Positions 55,613-64,000 of a DNA stretch of 64,000 nt are shown here, one piece after another; position 1 is the first letter of the stretch, and each line of letters opens with the position of its first letter. This DNA is from Strongylocentrotus purpuratus (Eukaryota; Echinodermata; Echinoidea; Camarodonta; Strongylocentrotidae). Under the pieces are notes generated by a model, which was given only the letters and a program-made list of their open reading frames with translations, was not told the DNA's origin and searched no databases. The position numbers and the translations under genes are program-made. Where the stretch lies: contig NW_022145599.1 in NCBI RefSeq assembly GCF_000002235.5, forward strand, positions 25,318,879 to 25,382,878. The letters are read 5' to 3'.

Positions 55613-58028
55613 TCTCGAACAAAACTAAGTTTCGCTCGCTTTTATCGCACAGATAGCCTTTCCTTTTGCATGGTTTACCAGCATTAAATCAAAGAATTAT
55701 TTAGATCTACATTGTTTTATTGTCTAGAATATAGTCTGTAAACAATGAAAAATAAGAAGAAGATGAAATGGAGATTTTGAAGAAGAATTGGGCCTAAAAA
55801 AAAAGAAAAAGAAAACTAGGTAGTTACTAGTTGGTAGAATCTAGGCCTTGGACTCGTGCCGCCCAGTGGCAGTGCACTGCAGTACAGTGAAGCCAGGGTT
55901 GAATTGATGTCAGAAATCACATGGGTGCCTCTTCTTGATACTTTCTCGTGATGAAAACACTGTTTTTATTCAAATCAAAATGGTCTAGATCTAGTGTTGT
56001 TGCCAGGGATGATTATTAAAACAAAATCATGATCGCGGTCATTTGTTGTTGACTTTGCTTCTTTTTTTTTCTATGAAACTAAGTTTAACTAACTTTTGTC
56101 TAACTTTAATAGCAATGTTAATGTTATAGATCATTTATTATTTTGCCCTTTTATCTTGATCTTGCTTATTGTCTCTGCCACATCTCTCTTCTGAAAGTCT
56201 TATATGGTTAAATTTGACAGTTTTATTTTGTCAAGGCAGCTTTGAAAAGAAGATCTTACAATTAGAGATGAGTTTTTAAATCATTGCAATATTTCATTGC
56301 TAATTCTAAATGGGAAGACCACAAGTCTATTGCCAAAAATTTTAAATTTGTGTACAAGATCTATAAATCATGAGGTTATTTTTGTCAAAATTTCAAACAT
56401 ATTTTGTGAAAAATGAAACCTGAAAATGATAAATTTTGCATTACAAAACAAAAGTTGATAAAGAATAAAGAATCACAGGATTCGCACTAATTTTTATCTT
56501 GCCTGACTTTATAAGTCTAGATGTAAATGTACATGTAGATCTTTGACATATTTATATTCATTTTAATCTTCTATCAATTGTAATATTGGTGTATTGTTTT
56601 CTTTTTATAGATTGCAGTTATCAGCATGTCAAAACGGAGTAACACAGATGAGGAAGGTGAGCCCAGCAAGAAGCCGAAGCCTGTTGGGGGAAACCGGTGT
56701 GTCTTGTATGGGTGCAGCAACACTATTCATGATGGCTTTGCCATACATGAACTACCGAAGGAAGGATCCATCAGGCGAGCATGGGTGAAGTTCATTCAAC
56801 AAAGGTGTACGACAAGCTTCGAGAGGAATGGCTGAGGACCAGACTGGTGAACGACATTGGGATGATGTCCCCACATGCCCAAACCAGCAAGGTTGAATCA
56901 TTCCACAACATCCTCCTTCACTTTTGCCCCAAGTTGCTTGTATACTCATATCAAGGGATGAAGTGCAGGTAAATTAGGCAATTAATTCATCAACATTATG
57001 CTCCCCTAATATAAATTTAACAAGAACGTCACAGAGGGCAGTGTTGTTTCTTCTTCTTCTTCTTTTGAATTTGATTTTATTGGTTTTATGTTTTAAAGTT
57101 ATTATTTTCTTTTTGTTATAGCCAGGTTCTTTCTATTTCATATTTTGTTGGGTTTTTTTAAATTTTTTTTATTTATTATTTGTAACACATGCTTTTTACA
57201 CTAACTCTTGCCTTCACTTATTGGAGAGTAGGTAACGAGTTTATGATGATAGACATTACATTACCAAAAAGATAAAATCAACTGTCACAAGTATGTTATT
57301 CATATGACCTTTATTTTTAACTTCACTCTTTTCAGATTATATTTGGCTGTCCTACATTGGAACGAAAATTGTGATAGAGCCCAGGCTGTTGATGCCGAAG
57401 GGAACCCAGTGTACAGGTTGAAGTATCCACGCTCGAAGGAAGGAGGCCACACAGTGGAGAGAGTGCTGACAGCTGGCATATGTGGTAAGTAGCCACATGT
57501 CTAGTGAATGATATCAATATTCAACAAAAGAGCTCAATTATATATAGAAATCTTTTATTACTTCATGATCAATAGAATTCAAATTAGTAGATTCTTGTGG
57601 CCTATATGCCCTTAATTTAATCTGTTGATTAAATTGATAATTATAAACATGTATTGGGTTACTTTCTGCAAATGTGTAGTGGCTGCCGGGCTCACGATCA
57701 ATTGGGCAAAAAGAATTTCCGTTTCGGTTTAATAAAATTTGGAGTGGACTATTATAGGCTATTATTATTATTAATATTGAATAGCAAGCAGAAACAGGCA
57801 TATATGTCAGTCCCCAAGTCAGTGAACTACCTATTCAGCAAAGAACATGTGCATGCCATTGGTATTTGATTGGTCATCCACCTACAAATAGTGTGTAAAA
57901 TTAGGTAATTCAATATTTGTGAGAAAAAGAGTTTTCTCTTCTTATGTTCTTATTTTTCTCTTTTCCTTTTTTGTCTCGCCTGCGTAGCAAAAAGCGAGAC
58001 ATAGGCACCGCTTTTCCGGTGACGGCGG

Positions 58029-58075
<47 letters not shown>

Positions 58076-58219
58076 TCAACATCAAAAACTTAACCTAAGG
58101 TTAAGTTTTTGAATTTTTGATATAATTTTTAAAGTATAAGTTCTTAGTCAATGAAACTTTGACTATAGGGTAATCAAGTATCCCCAATCATGTGAGTAGA
58201 ATTTTAGATCACAAAGTCA

Positions 58220-58232
58220 AGGTCAAAGGTCA
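58220..58232 (+). promoter_or_regulatory. DR1 nuclear-receptor-like site 1 (AGGTCAAAGGTCA)
   Basis: Perfect direct repeat of AGGTCA with 1-bp spacing, the consensus bound by RXR heterodimers and HNF4 in animals. Further AGGTCA half-sites lie within 15 bp. It is carried by the transposon, so function is unproven. Confidence 0.5.
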
Positions 58233-58409
58233 TTTCAGGTCACCAGACTTGGACTATGTTGTGACATCATCATCGAAAACTTAACCTTTGGTTAAGTCTT
58301 TGAATTTTTGATATAATTTTGAAAGTTTAAGTTCTTAGTCAATGAAACGTGGACTATAGGGTTATCAAGTATCCCCAATCATGTAATAGTATTTCAGGTC
58401 ACTAAGTTA

Positions 58410-58422
58410 AGGTCAAAGGTCA
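58410..58422 (+). promoter_or_regulatory. DR1 nuclear-receptor-like site 2
   Basis: AGGTCAAAGGTCA again, in the second internal repeat of the element at 57973-59208. Confidence 0.5.
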
Positions 58423-58575
58423 TTTTAGGTCAACAAACTTAGACTTTCTTGTAGCATCAACATCAAGATTTTTAATTTTGAGCATATTTTTAAAATTGAT
58501 TGTTCAAATTCCATGAAACTTGTACCCGAGGGTTATCAAGTATCACAAATCATACGACACAAATTCCAGGTCACA

Positions 58576-58588
58576 AGGTCAAAGGTCA
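58576..58588 (+). promoter_or_regulatory. DR1 nuclear-receptor-like site 3
   Basis: AGGTCAAAGGTCA in the third internal repeat, preceded by a CAGGTCA half-site. Confidence 0.5.
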
Positions 58589-58614
58589 GTAGACTTTGAT
58601 TCTGTTTTCACAAC

Positions 58615-58988
58615 TTAAAGGTAAAGACCAGTATTGGAAACGCCCCAATTTCAAAAAATGAAATGGAAGCTCTCATTACCAATCATGTGAAAGAATATGT
58701 TTTGACTAATACATGATGATAATTTTTTTTCCGGGAAACCGCCTACTAATTCATATACTTGGTAAATTTGTTTCTCTCATGGTCTGTGAGAGATATAGGG
58801 TAGTCCCATATACATCTCTCTGTGTATAGTGCTTGTAACTTTACGAAGAATGGGCCAAATTCCTTATCATTTTGATGATTCCAGAACCTTGCAGATGCTA
58901 GATGCTAGATGATCAACCTTTTCTGATCGATTCCACAACGTTTCTTTCACAATGCAATCGCATGACCATAACTGGTCTTTACCTTTAA
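58615..58988 (+). mobile_element. Foldback element M3-related, nested copy
   Basis: Ends TTAAAGGTAAAGACCAGT and ACTGGTCTTTACCTTTAA are an essentially perfect inverted repeat. The right half shares TTTTGATGATTCCAGAACCT and ACAATGCAATCGCATGACCA with the copy at 20612. It has inserted into the larger element at 57973-59208. Confidence 0.88.
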
Positions 58989-59484
58989 TATGAGAATTAG
59001 TATTTTATAATTAATTTGTTCATATTTCATTCAAGTTATCGATCGTGGTAAATAACTTTTCTGATGATTCTAAGTCAGTATTGACTTGAAAATGTGATTA
59101 TATGTAGAGGATTTCAATTTTGGGGGCCTGCTAATGGGCCACCCTGCCTATAAATAATGTCCGAACCTCAATTTTTCATCATATCAAATTGCGTAATGCA
59201 GGCGAGACCGCCGAGAGCGTTTCCCTTGTTCCTCTTATCAAAGTGTATTTTTTTAACACCGTATAGATGAATTTTCAAGGCATAGTTTTGGATTTTATCT
59301 TGTAGGTTATGTGAAAGCCCTGATGAGAGTTGTCGTAGAACTGGTGGAAAACAGGGAGCAGCTCAGAGACAACATGGAGGAGCTACAGCCTCAACCAGCA
59401 CGGAGTGCCTCTCATCATCACCCCGACAATGGAGAAGCCGTGCAAGCTTTTGAACAACATCATCGCTTTGGCGATAGAAACTAG

Positions 59485-60530
59485 TTCTTTTGGTGATAGA
59501 AACTATGATGAATGTGTCAGCTACCTGAACATTAACCACTGATTGTTTTATTTCAGTACAATACATGTTTTTCATAGACCCTAAATTATGTTTATGCCAG
59601 TATAATTATGGAGAGTAACATGGAAGTACTCTATGCAAGTGAGTAGTGGATTCCGATTCTATGTGAGTGTAAAGCACTAGAAACTTGTCTGTAAGCTTGT
59701 ACATACTTACACAAGCCAAAGTCCATGGTACACATCAATAGTCATTGGTTTTAATAGGTAAAATACTTATTAAATTTGTAAAACTTACATTTTTAGTTCA
59801 ATTAAAAACAATTTCTGAAGCATACGCACTAGATTTTCATAAACACTAAGTAAATCACTGTTGATCATGAATTTGGCACCAAATATAATCTGATTTTTCT
59901 CAGTCCTTCATCTTGGCCAAGGCTTTTTGCTTATTTGCAAAAAATAAAAAAAAATAAAAAAAATGCATTTTTTTTTTCATCTAAACTGTTCTTATTCAAG
60001 AACCATTTGATGTATTGCACCAGATATGACTTTATTTTTTGTTTTTGATTTTTTCCCTTTTCTGCCGAGGTGAATTGTGTTATTCATTTTCAAAGTTAGT
60101 AGTTTTAAAGATCATGCCATATTATCACAGAAGAGGAAACATTGTGATGATACTTCATCACATCCATACTTTTTTTCCTAACAGCGGTTTCCTGTTTGTC
60201 CTAAAACCTGGTTATAAAAGATTGAAAAATAATCATCCTTGCAGATATAATAAAAATAGTCATCTATCCTGTAAACTTTACATAAAATAAGGATGAATGT
60301 AAAGTAAATGTTGCATCAAAGTTTTTGTTCCAATGGTGCATCATTTTGAAATATATTGCACAAACAGAGAAGAAAATGATTGGGGGGAAAAACCGTCAAT
60401 GGGATGTTCTGAGAATATTTTGAGCAAAGGTAAACAAAAATTCATCTAAAGGAACACAAATCTTGTTTGTTTATTTCTATTATAGGTGTCTTGTAGGAAG
60501 CTTCATAATTTAAAGATGGAAATTGCTGTG
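59485..60530. other. No gene seen
   Basis: AT-rich 3' flank of the THAP-type copy, with A runs near 59938-59975. Short chance frames only. Confidence 0.55.
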
Positions 60531-60596
60531 AAAATGAGAGTGAGATAGAGAATGTGAAGGAAGAAGAGGGATAAAGATAGATACCAATAGGGATAG

Positions 60597-61055
60597 AGTG
60601 AGAGATGTGAATGTGATGGATGGAAGAGGAGAAAGAGAGATTGTGAAAGAGTGAGAGATGGGAATGTGGAGGGTGGAGGAGGAAAAGAGAGGCAGAGGGA
60701 GAGAGTGAGAGATGGGAATGTGGAGGAAGAGGAGAAGGAGGGACAGAGTGAGAGATGGGAATGTGGAGGGTGGAAGAGGAGAAGGAGGGACAGAGTGAGA
60801 GATAGGAATGTGGAGGGTGGAAGAGGAGAAGGAGGGACAGAGTGAGAGATAGGAATGTGGAGGGTGGAAGAGGAGAAGGAGGGACAGAGTGAGAGATAGG
60901 AATGTGGAGGAGGAGAAAGAGAGGAGGGACAGAGTGAGAGATGGAAATATGGAAGAGGAAACAGAGAGAGGAAGTGGGATAGAGAGATGGGAATGTGGAG
61001 GGTGGAAGAGGAGAAAGAGAGAGGAAGAGGGACAGAGTGGGAGATAGGGTTAAGG
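60597..61055 (+). repeat. GA-rich minisatellite, about 47-bp period
   Basis: Units like GGACAGAGTGAGAGATAGGA then ATGTGGAGGGTGGAAGAGGAGAAGGA repeat about eight times with deletions of part of the unit. The long minus-strand Ser/Pro/His frame over this array is a by-product of the repeat. Confidence 0.85.
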
Positions 61056-61670
61056 TTTATCCTTTTTGGGAGGATAGATTTGATGCAAAATAAAGGATTT
61101 CCTGGATTTATTACGATGCTTACCATTTATCACACTTGAAATTTCGTCAACCGCAATTCCCTTCTCTTACTCTCATTATTCCTCTGTCTATCTTTGTTGT
61201 GTCCATGCTGTTATTTCTCTTTCTCTCAATTTCGTTTTCTCTTTCAATTTCATTTTCTCTTTCTCTCCCCTTTTCTGACTCGGCAGGTTGACTGTATATG
61301 AAATGCTCAAATTATTAAAACAAATTACATTGCAGGGTGTATAACAAAAGAGAAGGAACAAGGCATGTGTTTTTTTTTTGTTTTTTTTTTGTTGCTTGTT
61401 TATATAGATTTCAACATTCTTCCTCATAAGAAATCGTTGCTTGATCACAGTTTTGCAAAAGTTCGAATATCAGCTCTTGGAAATTAGAATCAAATGTCGA
61501 GATCAAAGTTCATAGCAACCATACCATCATGAGAAGTTCAAACAATAGTATTTGTGATGAATATGAAGATGAAAGCCGATGATCACAAATAACGTACAGA
61601 AGATGGCTGACAATCACATAGAAGATGACAGTCATTCAAAGTTTGCAAGACAATAGTTGATGTTACATCC

Positions 61671-63619
61671 TCATCTCAACCGACGCAGGATGGTCCCTTT
61701 GTACTGACCACGTCCATCAGGATACGCTTCCATTATTGAGGCATGGACACATGCTGGCAGTTGCACCCTGATGTCCTTCCCGAGCCAGCCCCAACACCAT
61801 CTCACGACTTTCCTGTAGGCCACATACCTGTATTTTCTGTAAAATAAAAAGCAATAAAAAAATTTCATTATTTTTCTTAGGATAGATGATTTGATGTCAA
61901 AATATTAATTCTTTATTAATTAATTCAGGAAAATAAAAATGATTAAAAAAAACTAAAATGACCAAGGGTTAGTCATTGTTTGTCGGGCGGTGGGGGGCAA
62001 CATTCAAAATCGCATATAAAGTTTGTGTTTCATAACTACAGATTATTGGGGGGGGGGGGGGGGGGGTAACATGCTTAAACTCACAAATCGGTGGTCATTC
62101 TTGCCTATTTGTATACATTTCCTGAAAAAGTGCCCCGAAGCACCTGCAGATAAGGCAGCTAGTACACCAGTGGTCACCAGGCAAGAATTTTGGTCAAAAC
62201 TAGTAATTCATCTTGCGGTGACTCAATTCGTTTTGAAAAGTTTCACCCAATAAACTTTCAAAATCAATCCATTTATTTTTTTGCCCTTGCCAAAATGATG
62301 AAAAGGAGAAACATAACTTACTCATTGTTCCTGTCCCCAAATGCTTTGGCTGCTCGGCGCCACCTATCTGTGTACTCCATCCATCCGATGTACAATGTTG
62401 TCGCATTTAGGATGGCCGGCTCAAACTCCTCAGAATCCACCAGACAACTTGAACCCTGTCGATCAGCCTCTGCCTTGACCTCTGCAATTTCCTGACAACA
62501 GACACAATCACCTTCATTGAAAGATGGAGGCACACGACATCTTCCACATGTACACCTTGAAATACAGAAAGATTCAAACAAAAATCAATACACCTACTAT
62601 AATTTTATAAATATTTTATTACAGCTTCCTGATAAATATAAAAATGACATCGTTCTCGTAGTCGTAGTATGGTAAGAGTGCCCAAGGCAGTGCCTATGTC
62701 TGCGCACCCACGTAAATGCGCGATATTTATAGAACAAAACATCAAACTGACACCAATTTTCAATCTTAACCTCAACAATTCATTTAGATACCAAAATTTG
62801 TGAAAATAATTGGGAAGATTAAAAATGAGTTTTAGCAAGTTTCATTTGCCACCCTGAAAATTTCAATCATTGTCAAAAAAGAAAAGTCTGAACAAGGGGT
62901 TGTCCCTGGTATGAAACTTCACTGTGCTTGATTGAATTGCGTGCAAAATAGTGAGTGCGCAGACATGGGCACTTTTCAGTTTTGCTACACAAAATGACGA
63001 GCCCGTCTGAAATTCGTTAAAAAAAATTGTTCTTGTGAATAATTTGTCGAGTTTTTTTGTTTCAGTAATCATTAGAATATGAAGAACGGAATAACAATGA
63101 TGATTCTAAAAATAATATCTTACTGTGTAATGAAATCGAGGTCGAATTTTAGGTGCGCAGACATAGATCTAGAGAATCATTCTAACATTAACTTTAGAAT
63201 GTTAGACATGCCATTTATGACCGAGTCTAGAGATCTACGGTATTTGATTTCAATTTTGGGGGGGAATAAATATTTAGAATGCACAACAAATTCAATAAGC
63301 TTATAAGTCTTAATTTCCAATCCTCGACATTTTCATGAAGCCGATTTGCGTTGTTGGCCCTTCCAGCATCGCCAACATTTTGCCCAGGTTCACCACGAGG
63401 TAAAGGCTCATATTCCCACTCGACGATACGGCCGTGTTCTCCGGCGTCTGCATCACTTGCATCGCTGTCGGTATCACTGCTGCTGCCACTGTCCGGACTG
63501 TCACTACTACCACTGACACTGTCATTTTCACCGCTTTCCCCGCAACTGCCATCCTCCTCACACTCAAATTCTATAACTAAATCATCTTGTGCATCTGCCC
63601 TGACGACTGGGGTAGCCAT
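61671..63619 (-). CDS. P2X7 C-terminal (ballast-domain) protein, stand-alone
   Basis: Three minus-strand exons: 63619-63318, 62555-62322 and 61836-61671, giving 233 aa if joined in phase. Exon 1 is acidic and Ser/Asp-rich, ending ENVEDW. Exon 2 has the family CTCGRC (102-107) and CVCCQE (118-123) cysteine clusters; exon 3 has YRYVAYRKVVRWCWGWLGKDIRVQLPACV. These are hallmarks of the cytosolic ballast domain of vertebrate P2X7 receptors, where the cysteines bind zinc. No channel helices are present, so this is not a receptor; stand-alone versions are common in invertebrates and their role is unknown. Exon 2 and 3 junctions are consensus. The exon 1 donor required by frame and by the DW-CTC junction reads G-GA rather than G-GT. 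It is either a rare GA-AG intron, a mutated site, or a mis-modelled boundary. Confidence 0.75.
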
Positions 63620-64000
63620 TCTCTTTAGAAAGACTTCTCAAACTTCAATCGATAAAAAGCAGAAAGGATTCACGGTACGCAAAATCAATGTAGATCTCGA
63701 ACATCGCGCGGCGAAGAATTATAGCAAACAATTCGAGTCTACACGGAATGACGTCACCCAAGTCCGTGCGGCGCGGGGGCTCTTGACCGAGGCGAATTTG
63801 GGAGGGGGCGGCAGTTGTACTGTAATTTTCATTTTTCTCAGTAATGAAAGGGTATTTAATTTTTTCTTTCTTGTATTTGTATTTTGTGTTTCATTAGCCG
63901 TCTGTGGATGTATGGTTGTGTACGCTCCGGTCAAGGTCTTTAATGAGTATTTTAAATTGAATGGAACGTCTCAACTCAGTAAGCATGGCTGAGATTTGTA

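Larger units (their letters stand above)
57973..59208 (+). mobile_element. GTCTCGCCTGC-bounded non-autonomous element with internal repeats
   Basis: Perfect 11-bp inverted ends GTCTCGCCTGC and GCAGGCGAGAC. Near the left end is a (GGCGAC)n run (58020-58075). Then come three diverged units of about 170 bp (about 58085, 58275 and 58460), each with AAGTTCTTAGTCAATGAAAC-like and ATCAAGTATCCCCAATCAT-like strings and a TCAAGGTCAAAGGTCA block. An M3-type element is nested at 58615-58988. It fills most of intron 2 of the THAP-type gene copy. Confidence 0.8.
56626..59484 (+). pseudogene. THAP-type multicopy gene, internally deleted and frame-broken
   Basis: Exon 1 (ATG 56626, exon end 56968) follows a TTTTTATAG acceptor, so a 5' UTR exon exists upstream. 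It encodes a basic N-terminus and the first part of a THAP-like zinc finger (CVLYGC, then WVKFIQQR), but the distal Cys and His are missing. At about 56800 the frame closes (stop 56835) and a different frame continues KVYDKLREEWLRTRLVND and SPHAQTSKVESFH up to the donor at 56968. Exons 57336-57484 (LAVLHWNENCDRAQ, YRLKYPRSKEGGH) and 59306-59484 follow in phase and end in TAG. From memory, the second part is the C-terminus of a much longer protein found in many copies in echinoderm and cnidarian genomes. The best reading is an internally deleted, mobile-element-derived copy whose two halves meet out of frame. A CpG-rich patch at about 55540-55610 could be its promoter. Confidence 0.7.

Noticed and set aside
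58020..58075. Possible CpG-island promoter at the GGCGAC run
   Set aside because: It is a hexanucleotide microsatellite inside a transposon end, with no initiator or exon attached.
60503..61126. 207-codon minus-strand frame rich in His, Ser, Pro and Leu
   Set aside because: It is the translation of a GA-rich minisatellite with no start context, homology or splice evidence.
63351..63992. 213-codon plus-strand frame at the window end
   Set aside because: It is antisense to exon 1 of the P2X7-type gene, which has family-consistent sequence; composition mirrors the acidic repeat on the other strand.

Overview
The window is animal nuclear DNA with long AT-rich introns, consensus GT-AG splice sites and very many foldback transposable elements. 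The gene set (SPATA20, NUDT1, tandem MAPEG/TMEM79-like genes, a stand-alone P2X7 ballast-domain gene, BEN and THAP-type sequences) and the repeat types point to a marine invertebrate deuterostome. An echinoderm, probably a sea urchin, fits best; that is inference, not proof.

Layout. 0-6 kb: no intact gene; a decayed BEN-domain element (2.0-3.2 kb), a non-LTR retrotransposon tail and two copies of a foldback MITE. 6.6-8.6 kb, minus strand: NUDT1 (MTH1), three coding exons, 162 aa. 11.2-24.8 kb, plus strand: SPATA20, 14 coding exons that join in phase to 742 aa. NUDT1 and SPATA20 are head to head. The SPATA20 introns hold decayed duplicates of its own exons 3, 6 and 7, a TTAA-bounded foldback element, a TA-bounded element, SINEs, a LINE tail and long hairpins. 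24.8-30.4 kb: no gene seen. 30.4-36.1 kb, minus strand: a six-exon gene for an 859-aa acidic protein with an AT-hook-like motif, which I do not recognise. 36.6-41.9 kb: intergenic, with a SAP-like coding fragment, a hAT-type element and a near-perfect 30-bp hairpin.

42.0-51.9 kb holds five intact intronless genes for small four-helix MAPEG-family membrane proteins. There are two subtypes, A (181 aa) and B (185 aa), arranged A-B, (A relic)-B, A-B. This reads as three copies of one ancestral A-B unit in which the middle A survives only as its last codons plus the 3' flank. A 1.42-kb hAT-type element full of 110-bp tandem repeats sits inside the middle unit, and the other two units preserve the equivalent unfilled region.

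52.5-63.6 kb is rich in mobile DNA: a 630-bp hAT-type element with a perfect 8-bp target duplication, a 287-bp tandem duplication, a THAP-type multicopy gene joined out of frame to its C-terminal half (56.6-59.5 kb), a nested element carrying three DR1-type hormone-receptor half-site pairs, a GA-rich minisatellite, and a minus-strand three-exon P2X7 ballast-domain gene (61.7-63.6 kb) whose first donor site reads GA instead of GT.

All exon models were derived by hand from splice consensus, reading-frame continuity and remembered family motifs. No database search or alignment was run.
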